Positions 19,219-27,259 of a stretch of DNA of 64,000 nucleotides are shown here, piece by piece. The DNA lies in NCBI GenBank assembly GCA_017615635.1, contig JAFZZR010000002.1, forward strand, positions 1 to 64,000. Reading direction: 5' to 3'. The stretch comes from Lentisphaeria bacterium (GTDB taxonomy: Bacteria > Verrucomicrobiota > Lentisphaeria > Victivallales > UBA1829). The position numbers and the translations under genes are program-made. Below the pieces are notes generated by a model. It was not told the origin of the DNA, did not search any database, and worked only from the letters and a program-made list of their open reading frames with translations. Each line of letters begins with the position of its first letter. Position 1 is the first letter of the stretch.

Positions 19219-19284
19219 ATGACGATTTCATTCAGCAGACGGGGAGGGGCAGACGCCCCCCGTTTTTCAAAGGAGTATTGCTGA
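19219..19284 (+). CDS. possible 21-codon leader ORF before GH110
   Basis: ATG at 19219, preceded by GGAGA, opens a 21-codon frame (MTISFSRRGG...SKEYC) that stops at 19284, two bases before the GH110 ATG. The frame runs through a GC-rich hairpin with a T run (19239-19267). Translational coupling or attenuation is possible. No homologue is recognised and it may not be translated. Confidence 0.3.
   Translation: MTISFSRRGGADAPRFSKEYC
19239..19267 (+). terminator. terminator- or attenuator-like hairpin upstream of GH110
   Basis: ACGGGGAGGGGC pairs imperfectly, with a 3-nt bulge, to GCCCCCCGT across an AGAC loop. It is followed by five T. It lies between P4 and the GH110 ribosome-binding site. 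Confidence 0.4.
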
Positions 19285-19286
19285 CC

Positions 19287-20954
19287 ATGACCAGCTTTAC
19301 CGATTTTCTGCACGACAACAAAAACGCCTCAACCGCGCTGGCGCCGGCCATCCGGGCCGCCGCGGAAGGAGACCGGATCCTCTATTTTCCGGCAGGTGAA
19401 TACCATTTTTATCCGGAAGGATGCCGGGGAAAGTTCTGTTACTTCTCCAACAACGACGAAGGGGTCAAGACCATCGCCCTGCTGCTGGAGGATCTGGATG
19501 ACTTCACCGTGCGCGGCGAGAACGCTTTGCTGATCTTCCACGGGCGGATCTCCCCGCTCTGCGCCTTCAACTGCCGGAACATCACGGTGGAAGGACTGCG
19601 GATCGACTTCGAAGACTCGTTTGTTTCGGACGCCGATCTGGTGAAACGGGAAAACGGCGTGGCGTGGTTCCGTTTCTTCGGGAAATACCGCGTGGAAGAC
19701 GGAAAACTCGTCTTCACAGGTGATTTTTTCGACAATCTGAGCGGACGACTTCCGTTTTATCCCTACAACCGGGAAAGACGGGAACTTCCGCCCGATTTCC
19801 GCGTTATTTCGGTGAAAAACCGCGGCATCCGGTTCCGGGACGGTCTGGTGGGCGTGGAGGACCGCTTTGCCGATGCGAAAACCGACGCCTTCATGGTCAA
19901 GCACGAAATGAGACTTTGCCCGGGCATGGTGTTCGACGGCTGCGAAAACGTTCTGGTCCGGAACGTATTTCTTCACCACGCCGCGGGCATGGGCCTGCTG
20001 ATCCAGAACACGCAGGACTGCCGCGTGGACGGTTTGATCGTGGAACCCCGGGGCAGACGGGCGGCCGTCTCCGACGATGCGCTCCACATTACCGACTGCC
20101 GCGGGAAGATCCGGATCGAAAACTGCCGTCTGGCCGGAACGCTGGACGACTCCATCAACGTGCACGGCGTGTTCCGCAAGCTGAAATGCCGGATCCCCGG
20201 CGGAAAGATGTATTATCTGGAGGCCGGACACTACCAGCAGATGGGCGTATTCAACGTCAAGCCCGGCGATACCATGAGGCTGTTCGACCGGAAAAGCGGC
20301 CGTCCGACCGGAGATATCCGTCTGGATTCCGTCCGGCCGATCACCCGGGCGTTCGTCATTGTGGATTTCGATGAATCGAAGCTCCCGGAAGGATTCGTGC
20401 AGGGCGATCCGGCGCTGATCCTGGACACTATGGCGGAGCTGGATGTGGTCAACACCGAATGCCGCTCGATGAACGGACGCGGCGTGCTGGCCTCCGGCAT
20501 GAAGAAGGTCCGTATCTCCGGCTGTCATTTCCATACTGCCGGATCCGGGGTCTTCATCTCCGGCGACTGGAGCTTCTGGTACGAGTCGGGCCCGGTGGAA
20601 GAAGCGGTCATAGAAAATAACTTCTTCGACAACTGCAACTACGGGATCCACGGCGCCACGCAGGAGCCCATGGCGGTCTTTCCGGAACTGGCCGCGCTTA
20701 CGGAGGATTACTTCTATCACGGAACGATCCGGGTGCGGAACAACCGGTTCCGCTGTGCTCCCCGTCCGCTGGTTTCCATGATGTCGGTAACCGAGGCCGA
20801 AGTCACCGGCAACGTGTTCGAGCCGGATGATACATATCCCTTCGTCCCCTGCGCCAAACCAGGATACCATTTCACGAAGCCGGATTCTCCGGCGGCCGCC
20901 TTCCTGCATTGCGGAAAGGTCATCGAAAAGGAGAATCCCGGATTCCCTTCCTGA
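19287..20954 (+). CDS. GH110-type alpha-1,3-galactosidase (right-handed beta-helix)
   Basis: A 555-residue parallel beta-helix protein. Recognisable GH110 landmarks: FPAGEYHFYP near residue 35, FHGRISPLCAF near 90, HITDCRGKIRI near 270, DDSINVHG near 290 and WYESGPVEEAVIENNFF near 435. GH110 enzymes of gut Bacteroides remove alpha-1,3-linked galactose (blood group B or linear alpha-Gal) with inversion. The start is the ATG at 19287, 10 nt after AGGAGT; the in-frame TTG at 19278 is less likely. Unlike its neighbours, it shows no signal peptide, so it may act in the cytoplasm on imported oligosaccharide. A relic copy of its 5' end sits at 14717-14854. Confidence 0.82.
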   Translation: MTSFTDFLHDNKNASTALAPAIRAAAEGDRILYFPAGEYHFYPEGCRGKFCYFSNNDEGVKTIALLLEDLDDFTVRGENALLIFHGRISPLCAFNCRNITVEGLRIDFEDSFVSDADLVKRENGVAWFRFFGKYRVEDGKLVFTGDFFDNLSGRLPFYPYNRERRELPPDFRVISVKNRGIRFRDGLVGVEDRFADAKTDAFMVKHEMRLCPGMVFDGCENVLVRNVFLHHAAGMGLLIQNTQDCRVDGLIVEPRGRRAAVSDDALHITDCRGKIRIENCRLAGTLDDSINVHGVFRKLKCRIPGGKMYYLEAGHYQQMGVFNVKPGDTMRLFDRKSGRPTGDIRLDSVRPITRAFVIVDFDESKLPEGFVQGDPALILDTMAELDVVNTECRSMNGRGVLASGMKKVRISGCHFHTAGSGVFISGDWSFWYESGPVEEAVIENNFFDNCNYGIHGATQEPMAVFPELAALTEDYFYHGTIRVRNNRFRCAPRPLVSMMSVTEAEVTGNVFEPDDTYPFVPCAKPGYHFTKPDSPAAAFLHCGKVIEKENPGFPS

Positions 20955-20989
20955 GACGGCTCTGTACGCACGGATCTTTTTCCGAGTGC

Positions 20990-21017
20990 TTGATTTTTCG
21001 GGAAAGGACTGTATAGT
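20990..21017 (+). promoter_or_regulatory. promoter for the secreted 200-residue protein
   Basis: TTGATT (20990-20995), a 16-bp spacer and TATAGT (21012-21017). The spacer shares GGAAAGGA with the LacI promoter at 5147. Confidence 0.55.
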
Positions 21018-21100
21018 ATGGAGTTCTGCAAAGTTCCGCCGTGCGTTCCGCATGGCGGAAAGCTTTTTGCGGGATCGACATTCAACACGGGAGGTTTTCT

Positions 21101-21703
21101 ATGAAGGCAAATAGACTGGGCTTGACTTTGGTTCTTTCGGCGGCAATGGTTTCCGCCGCCGTTGCGGACGACGATGTGGATCTTCCCCTCAACGGCGATT
21201 TCCGGGGCGCCGCGGTCGGACGCACCTGTGCTCCGGGGTGGATCCTGAACGAACAGGAGGGGGAATCCCGGATCCTGGCGACAAACGACCGGGACGAATT
21301 CGCTCTGGAGCTGAAGGCGGCGCCGGACCGCGCGAAGACCGTGAGGTCCGAACTGCATCAGGTTCCCCTACTTCCAATCTTTTTTTCGTCATCGGTTCTT
21401 TCCGTTGGGAATCTTCTGACTCTCCAGCTCGAAGCGCGCGGGACCGGCCGGGCCGCTTTCGGTTTCGAAGCCTTCGATGACACCCGTGTGAAGCAGACGG
21501 GTTCCGGAAGTCAGGCCATCGCTCTTACCGGAAAGGAGCAGGAGCTCAAACACGCCTTTGCGCTGCCGCCGCAGACCCGGTTCGTCCGGATCCTTTTGAC
21601 TGCCGAAGCCGGATCCTCGGCCGTGTTTCAGGATGTGGAAGCAGAGGTTTCCATTACGCAGGTCACTCTTCCGTCCGGGACGGCGGAACCCGCTGCACGG
21701 TAA
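21101..21703 (+). CDS. secreted hypothetical protein, possible beta-sandwich binding domain
   Basis: A 200-residue protein with a signal peptide (1-21, ending AAVADD) and one predicted beta-rich domain. The pattern (PLNGDF, then a W, then a VFQDVEAEV end) resembles the N-terminal CenC-like regions of the large enzymes in this window. GGGAGG at 21089-21094 supports the ATG at 21101. It has its own promoter. It may be a free carbohydrate-binding protein, or the front piece of a lost enzyme; no catalytic domain is present. Function unassigned. Confidence 0.65.
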   Translation: MKANRLGLTLVLSAAMVSAAVADDDVDLPLNGDFRGAAVGRTCAPGWILNEQEGESRILATNDRDEFALELKAAPDRAKTVRSELHQVPLLPIFFSSSVLSVGNLLTLQLEARGTGRAAFGFEAFDDTRVKQTGSGSQAIALTGKEQELKHAFALPPQTRFVRILLTAEAGSSAVFQDVEAEVSITQVTLPSGTAEPAAR

Positions 21704-21722
21704 CGGCAAGATCAAAACGGGC

Positions 21723-21755
21723 GTCAAACCGATGTCAAACCGGTGAAAAACCGGG
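21723..21755. repeat. 11-bp tandem repeat upstream of rpsT
   Basis: Three units, GTCAAACCGAT, GTCAAACCGGT and GAAAAACCGGG, lie about 30 bp upstream of the rpsT -35 box. GGAATTTTT follows twice. It could be an activator or UP-type region, or chance. Confidence 0.5.
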
Positions 21756-21783
21756 AATTTTTGGAAAAGTTTCGGAATTTTTC

Positions 21784-21813
21784 TTGAAAACCCCCCCGGT
21801 GCGGTGCTATATT
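21784..21813 (+). promoter_or_regulatory. promoter for rpsT
   Basis: TTGAAA (21784-21789), an 18-bp spacer containing seven C, and TATATT (21808-21813). Confidence 0.6.
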
Positions 21814-21870
21814 ATACATTCGAACAGATTTTGAATTTTTTTTAGAAATTGCAACATCGAAAGGAGCATC

Positions 21871-22158
21871 ATGCCCAAGACAGAAATCAGAAAGTCGGCC
21901 GTCAAGACCCATCGCAAGAGCGAAGAAGCCCGGGTCAAGAACAAGGCGAAAAGAAACTCCCTCGCCACCGGCGAGAAGAAAGTCCGCGCCGCCGCGGCAG
22001 GCGATGACAAGACCGCCGCGCAGGAACTTTTCCGGAAGCAGTGCTCCGCTCTGGACAAGGCTGCGAAGGTCGGGATCATTCCGAAGAACCGTGCGAACCG
22101 GAAGAAAGCCCAGTTGGCCCGCGTAGTTGCGCCGAAGGCCGCCGCGAAAGCCGAATAA
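21871..22158 (+). CDS. rpsT: 30S ribosomal protein S20
   Basis: A 95-residue, very Lys/Ala-rich basic protein. It carries the S20 pattern: SAVKTHRKSEEARVKNKAKR near the N-terminus and GIIPKNRANRKKAQLA near the C-terminus. It binds 16S rRNA in the small subunit. AAAGGAG lies 7 nt before the ATG. It has its own promoter and a strong terminator, so it is a single-gene unit. Confidence 0.95.
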   Translation: MPKTEIRKSAVKTHRKSEEARVKNKAKRNSLATGEKKVRAAAAGDDKTAAQELFRKQCSALDKAAKVGIIPKNRANRKKAQLARVVAPKAAAKAE

Positions 22159-22175
22159 GCCGATTTTCGCATAAG

Positions 22176-22211
22176 AGCGTTCCATTCCCTCGGGAGCGGA
22201 ACGCTTTTTTT
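22176..22211 (+). terminator. intrinsic terminator of rpsT
   Basis: AGCGTTCC (22176-22183) pairs perfectly with GGAACGCT (22198-22205), followed by six or more T. Confidence 0.85.
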
Positions 22212-22218
22212 GTACACC

Positions 22219-23718
22219 ATGGGCAAAGGAAGTGAGAAAAAAAGAAACGGCGGATCCTCCTCTTCCGGACGTAAACCGGAGAAGAAAAAGGCCGAAAAAG
22301 GCCGGAAGGGAGAGAAAACTCCGCCGGCAGCGCAGGAGGAACGGCCGGTCATCCTGCCGGGCTCCGGACGTCGCTTTCTGCTGGGCTGCTGTCTGCCCGC
22401 TCTCCTGGTCCTTGTGCTTCTGTTCATCCTTTCTCTGCCCGCCGTCTGGTGCGTTCTGCGGGCGCGGATGCCGCAATACATCCCGCGTCCCCTCTCCGAC
22501 TCCGTGCATCTGCTCCGGTATGCCTCCTCCCTGTTCTACCACCTGACGGAAAAGGGATACGCGCTGGCCGGCGGGACGGAAGATCCGCTGGCTCTGGCGG
22601 AGGATTCGCTGTTTGCCCGCGTGGAAACGGAACGGACGGACGGGACCTCCCCGCTGGTCTGGAAGATCTCCGCCTACCGGGCGCAGCGGACGGGCGGCGG
22701 CGCGCCGCCGGAGGATTTCGTCTTTCAGGACCGCGCCGCGTTTCTGCGGACGCTTCGTATACGGGGTGAGTACCGGGACGATCTCCGTTTTGCCGCCAGT
22801 ACGCTGTACAAGGGAGGAAAGGCGTTCCGGATCCGGATGTGTCCGGCGGAAAACGGAAACTGGATTTTCGACTGCCGGTTCGTTCCGGACGGGACCTCCA
22901 TGATCCCCTGGGCCGGATGGCGGCTGAACGAAGAACCGGAGGCGGGCGGCCTCCCCGCGGACCGGGCGGAACTGTATCTTGCGGGCGTCCGGATCTTCGA
23001 CCGGGCCTTTTCCGTCTCCTGCTGTTTGCGGGGGGAGGAAGGACTGCTCCAGGTCAAGCCGGAGGAACGGATGTTCTATCAGTATGCGTTCTGCGGAAAC
23101 GGAGAACGGCTCCGGGCCGCGGTACGGAGCGGAAACCGCGGTTCGATCAGCGCGCTGATGCTGAAAAAACGGATGATCTTCGGGCCGGGCGGAGCAAGTC
23201 TGTTCCCGGATCCGCTGATCCGGATGGCGGTCTGGAACAGCGATCTCACGCTGCTGAACACGCTGCTGCGGGAAGAGGCGGCGCTGAATGAGATCACGGG
23301 GGAATCCGCGGGAGCCGCCTCCTTCACCACGCTGCACGCGGCGGCCATGCAGCCCGATCCCCGCGTACTGGCGAAAATCATTGCCCTGTATCCGAACGCC
23401 CATCCCGTGGAGCCGCTTTCCGGCGCTACGCCGTTTCTGGCGGCGGTCATGACGGACCGGCCGGAAAACGTTCTTCTTTTTCTTCGCCGGAAGGAGAAGG
23501 AACTGACCCGGACCCTGCCTGACGGATCCTCCGCCCTTCATCTGGCTGTCCGCAATCTCTCCCCGGCCGTCGCGGAGATGCTTCTGCTTCACGGGGCCGA
23601 CAAAGCCTGTAAGAACAGGGCAGGCGAAACGCCCTCCGATCTTTTGAAGCGGATCGTCCGGGAAAACGGCTGGGAGAACGATCCCGATGCGGAGGCGCTG
23701 AAGGCTCTTCTCCCGTAA
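22219..23718 (+). CDS. membrane-anchored ankyrin-repeat protein
   Basis: A 499-residue protein. A Lys/Ser-rich cytoplasmic N-terminus (1-50) precedes one transmembrane segment (about 53-80) and a unique region (about 90-320). Ankyrin-type repeats follow (about 325-490), seen in FTTLHAAAMQPDPRVLAKII, GATPFLAAV, GSSALHLAVRNLSPAVAEML and LLLHGADKACKNRAGETPSD. The inferred topology puts the repeats outside the cytoplasm. It probably mediates protein-protein contacts; no enzyme motif is visible. The start is odd: the ATG lies 7 nt after the rpsT terminator T run and has no Shine-Dalgarno sequence. Expression would need read-through or a promoter inside rpsT. Confidence 0.72.
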   Translation: MGKGSEKKRNGGSSSSGRKPEKKKAEKGRKGEKTPPAAQEERPVILPGSGRRFLLGCCLPALLVLVLLFILSLPAVWCVLRARMPQYIPRPLSDSVHLLRYASSLFYHLTEKGYALAGGTEDPLALAEDSLFARVETERTDGTSPLVWKISAYRAQRTGGGAPPEDFVFQDRAAFLRTLRIRGEYRDDLRFAASTLYKGGKAFRIRMCPAENGNWIFDCRFVPDGTSMIPWAGWRLNEEPEAGGLPADRAELYLAGVRIFDRAFSVSCCLRGEEGLLQVKPEERMFYQYAFCGNGERLRAAVRSGNRGSISALMLKKRMIFGPGGASLFPDPLIRMAVWNSDLTLLNTLLREEAALNEITGESAGAASFTTLHAAAMQPDPRVLAKIIALYPNAHPVEPLSGATPFLAAVMTDRPENVLLFLRRKEKELTRTLPDGSSALHLAVRNLSPAVAEMLLLHGADKACKNRAGETPSDLLKRIVRENGWENDPDAEALKALLP

Positions 23719-23728
23719 CGGAAGGACT

Positions 23729-25654
23729 TCAGCGTTCGAAGTAGGTGTAGCCGCGGAGCCCGCCTTCGTACAGCGCCATGATGTCGCGCCGTTCGGAGGG
23801 CGTGATCATCTTTTCCCGGACCGCGCGTTCGGCCACGATGCGGAACCGGTCGATCAGGTCGTGCGGAGTGTACTCCACATAGGAGAGAACATCGGCCACG
23901 GAATCGCCTTCCAGTTCCTTGACGATCTCGAAGCGGCCGTCGTCCGGTGAGATCCGGACGCTGACCACGTTGGTATCGCCCAGAAGGTTGTGCAGATCGC
24001 CCAGAGTCTCCTGATAGGCCCCCACCAGAAACGCGCCCAGATAGTACTCTTCATCGGGCCGCAGTTCGTGAAGCAGGATCGTGCGGCGGACATCGTGCAG
24101 ATCGGTGAAGTGGTCGATCTTTCCGTCGCAGTCGCAGGTGATATCCGAGAGAATGGCGTTGCGCGTGGGGCGCTCGTTGAGCCGGTGGACCGGCATGATG
24201 GGGAAAAGCTGTTTGATGGCCCAGGAGTCGGGCAGGGACTGGAAGACGCTGATATTGGCGTAGTAGACATCGGCCAGAGCCGCTTCCAGATTCTCAAATT
24301 CATCGGGCACGTACTTGAGTTTCTTCACTTCCTTGCTGACCGTGACCATGATATGCCAGAAGGCGCTTTCCGCCAAGGCCCGTTCCCGCAGGGGGATCCG
24401 TCCGTTCTTGAAGAGGATCCGGATCTCGTCCCGGTAGTAGATCGCGTCATGGAAGCATTCCTGGAGGTTCTTGGAATTGATATTGCCCAGAATGCCCACC
24501 AGGTCCTTCGTCATTTCACTGGCGTCCTCGGGGATCCGGTCGGGGATCCTCGAAGGTTCGAACTTGGTCACATCCAGAATGTTGAAGAGGAGCACCGAAT
24601 AGTAGGCGATCGTGGCGCGGCCCGATTCCGTAATGATGACGGGATGCTCAACGCCTTTGGCCGTCAGCGTTTCCGCCACGGTTTCGATGACGTCTACGCA
24701 GTATTCGTCCAGCGTGTAGTTCCGGCTGTGCATGTAGTTGGTATGGGATCCGTCATAGTCCACGGCCAGTCCGCCGCCCAGATCCAGATAGCCCATTTTC
24801 GCGCCTTCCTCCACCAGTCCGACGTAGACGCGGGAGGCTTCCAGCACGCCGGCGCGGATGTCGCGGATGTTCGGGATCTGCGAACCGATATGATAATGCA
24901 GAAGCCGCAGGCAGTCCAGCATGTTTTCCTGCCGCAGACGGTCCACCAGGGCCATGATGTCCGCCGTATTCAGCCCGAACACGCTCCGGTCGCCGCCGGA
25001 TTCCATCCACTGGCCGCCCGCCCGCGTGGAGAGTTTCATGCGGACGCCGATAAGGGGGTCGATCCGCATGGCGCGGGCGCGTTCGATGATGGTGTCCAGT
25101 TCGGACGGCATCTCCACCACGAGGATGCAGCGGAACCCGAGTTTGCAGGCGGAAAGGGCCAGATCGATGAACTCTTCATCTTTGTATCCGTTGCAGACGA
25201 TACAGGCTTCACGGTCGTCCAAAGTCCCCAGCGCCGCAATGAGTTCGGCTTTGCTGCCGGCTTCCAGCCCGTGATGGAAATCCTTCCCGAATTTCGTGAT
25301 CTCCTCCACCACCTGCTGCTGCTGATTGACCTTGATGGGAAAGACCCCTTTGTACTCGCCGCGGTAGTGTGTCTGGGCAATGGCTTTGCGGAAGGACGAG
25401 TGCAGAAGCCGGATCTGCGAATCCAGAATACTGCTCACACGCAGAAGAACCGGCATATTCATGCCGCGTTCCTTGATTCCCCGGATGATGTCCGGCAGGC
25501 TCGCGGACGCCGCACTCTTTCCCGGAAACGGCGAAACGCACAGCTCCCCCCGGTCGTTGACGCCGAAATAACCCGCTCCCCAGTCCTTCACGCCGTAGAG
25601 ATCCGCGGAATCCGCCGCGCTCCACCGCTCGAATGTATCCTTGTGAATGTTCAT
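23729..25654 (-). CDS. speA: biosynthetic arginine decarboxylase
   Basis: A 641-residue PLP enzyme of the alanine-racemase-fold decarboxylase family. It converts arginine to agmatine, the first step of putrescine/spermidine synthesis in the cytoplasm. The PLP-binding Lys is in GVFPIKVNQQ near residue 100. Other family landmarks are the DLGGGLAVDYDG loop and the ITESGRATIAYYSVL segment. GGAAAGG supports the ATG at 25654 rather than the upstream GTG. It has its own promoter (25732-25760) and a leader hairpin, and runs convergent to the ankyrin gene. The length is normal for SpeA. Confidence 0.95.
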   Translation of the reverse strand: MNIHKDTFERWSAADSADLYGVKDWGAGYFGVNDRGELCVSPFPGKSAASASLPDIIRGIKERGMNMPVLLRVSSILDSQIRLLHSSFRKAIAQTHYRGEYKGVFPIKVNQQQQVVEEITKFGKDFHHGLEAGSKAELIAALGTLDDREACIVCNGYKDEEFIDLALSACKLGFRCILVVEMPSELDTIIERARAMRIDPLIGVRMKLSTRAGGQWMESGGDRSVFGLNTADIMALVDRLRQENMLDCLRLLHYHIGSQIPNIRDIRAGVLEASRVYVGLVEEGAKMGYLDLGGGLAVDYDGSHTNYMHSRNYTLDEYCVDVIETVAETLTAKGVEHPVIITESGRATIAYYSVLLFNILDVTKFEPSRIPDRIPEDASEMTKDLVGILGNINSKNLQECFHDAIYYRDEIRILFKNGRIPLRERALAESAFWHIMVTVSKEVKKLKYVPDEFENLEAALADVYYANISVFQSLPDSWAIKQLFPIMPVHRLNERPTRNAILSDITCDCDGKIDHFTDLHDVRRTILLHELRPDEEYYLGAFLVGAYQETLGDLHNLLGDTNVVSVRISPDDGRFEIVKELEGDSVADVLSYVEYTPHDLIDRFRIVAERAVREKMITPSERRDIMALYEGGLRGYTYFER

Positions 25655-25698
25655 TTTTGCCCTTTCCACCGGTACATGGAATTCCGTTGAAGCCGAGA

Positions 25699-25717
25699 GT
25701 CCGCTGTTTCCGCGGAC
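25699..25717 (-). promoter_or_regulatory. hairpin in the speA 5' leader
   Basis: GTCCGC and GCGGAC form a perfect 6-bp stem around a 7-nt loop, between the predicted transcription start (about 25725) and the speA start codon. Its function is unknown. Confidence 0.35.
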
Positions 25718-25731
25718 AGACAGGGACCTTT

Positions 25732-25760
25732 ACTATATCACCGAAGACGGCTCTTTGCAA
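25732..25760 (-). promoter_or_regulatory. promoter for speA
   Basis: On the minus strand TTGCAA (25760-25755), a 17-bp spacer and TATAGT (25737-25732). Confidence 0.65.
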
Positions 25761-25817
25761 GTTTTTTCGAAGGAAAAGACGTTCGAAAAATGTTTGATGC
25801 GGCCGGCATGGTCCGTT

Positions 25818-27173
25818 TCAGCGCGTAATGTTGCGGACCCATTTGTAGCGGCGGTGATGGGCCAGGACCCACGGGACTTTGCCCACTTCATCCAGACACG
25901 TACAGGCATAGGCGACCAGCACGGGGAAGTGAAAGAAGAAGGCGCTGGCGAAGGCGCAGGGCAGCGCAATGCCCCACATGCAGACGATGAGGCTGTATAT
26001 ATCGAACAGCGTGTCGCCGCCCGCGGAGAAAATTCCGTTTATGACGATGGTGCAGATGGTACGTCCGATCATGTAGACGGAGAGGATGATGAACATGCCC
26101 TCCATATAGGTCCTGGCCTGATCCGTCAGGAGCAGACAGCGCGACACGACCGGGATGCAGGCCAGTACGCAGACCGTGCAGAAAAGGCCCAGCAGAATCG
26201 AGAAAACGACGAGCCGGTCTCCGTATTTCTTTCCCTGTATCAGCCGCCCGGCTCCCAGTTTGTTGCCGATGATGATGCCCGCCGCTCCCGAAAATCCGTT
26301 GCACAGACAGCACATCAGATCGCGGACCACCGCCGCCACGGAGTTGGCGGCCGCCGCATCGGGCCCCAGATGTCCCATGATCGCCGTGTAGGCGGTAAAT
26401 CCGGTCCCCCAGAGAAGACCGGCTCCCAGGATCGGCAGCATGTAGCGCAGAAAATCCAGTTCCAGCAGACGGTCGAAGGTCCGGAGATCCCGCAGCGTCA
26501 GACGGATGAACCCGCGGCGGAGGGAAATGCCGGTGCACCAGATCAGTTCCGCCGCCCGGGCCGCCACCGTGGCCAGCGCGGCGCCCTTGACGCCCATGGC
26601 GGGAAAACCGGCCAGCCCGAAGATGAAGACGGCATTCAGAATGATGTTCAGGATCACGGCGCCGGAACTGATCACGGCCGCGCAGGCCACATGATCGCTG
26701 ACTTTCATGATCCCGAGCGCGCACTGGGAGAGACCCGTCAAAAGATAGGACCAGGAGGCGATCTCCAGATACTCCGCGCCGATTCGGACAAGTTCGGGAT
26801 CGTGGGCGAACAGAAGCATGAGCCGGGAGGGGAAGAAACGGCATCCCAGGAAAAAAACGAGGCAGACGATCGACGCCTGGCGGGCGCTGATCGCGTAGAT
26901 CCGTCCCATTACCGCCCGGTCCCCTTTGCCCCAGTACTGAGCTCCCAGAACCGCAATGCCCGACACGATCGCCCAGAGCAGCATGTTCTGGACAAACTGG
27001 ATCTGCGTGGCCAGGGAGACCGCTGCCATGGAGATCTGATCCACCCGGCCCAGCATGAGCGCGTCGGCGGCGGCCACCAGCGCCAGCATCAGCGACTGCA
27101 GAGAGATGGGCAGAGTCAAACGGATGAGACGCCAGTTGAATGCGCGGTCGCGCAGGATGTCGTGCAGAATCAT
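25818..27173 (-). CDS. MATE-family multidrug/metabolite efflux transporter
   Basis: A 451-residue inner-membrane protein with about 12 helices in two repeated halves. MATE landmarks include LPISLQSLMLALVAAADALM near the start and GAQYWGKGD (about residues 96-104), with the matching GNKLGAG motif in the second half. MATE proteins exchange Na+ or H+ for cationic or organic substrates. It follows the aldolase by 86 bp and may be the last gene of the AraC-esterase-aldolase transcript, where export of a degradation product is conceivable. The substrate is unknown. Confidence 0.9.
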   Translation of the reverse strand: MILHDILRDRAFNWRLIRLTLPISLQSLMLALVAAADALMLGRVDQISMAAVSLATQIQFVQNMLLWAIVSGIAVLGAQYWGKGDRAVMGRIYAISARQASIVCLVFFLGCRFFPSRLMLLFAHDPELVRIGAEYLEIASWSYLLTGLSQCALGIMKVSDHVACAAVISSGAVILNIILNAVFIFGLAGFPAMGVKGAALATVAARAAELIWCTGISLRRGFIRLTLRDLRTFDRLLELDFLRYMLPILGAGLLWGTGFTAYTAIMGHLGPDAAAANSVAAVVRDLMCCLCNGFSGAAGIIIGNKLGAGRLIQGKKYGDRLVVFSILLGLFCTVCVLACIPVVSRCLLLTDQARTYMEGMFIILSVYMIGRTICTIVINGIFSAGGDTLFDIYSLIVCMWGIALPCAFASAFFFHFPVLVAYACTCLDEVGKVPWVLAHHRRYKWVRNITR

Positions 27174-27259
27174 AAAACGGGATCCTTTTTACTTTTTCCC
27201 GGAAGCACCGTTCCCCCTGCCGCATACCGCCGGGAGGCAGCCGAAGGCGTTTTCCTTTT

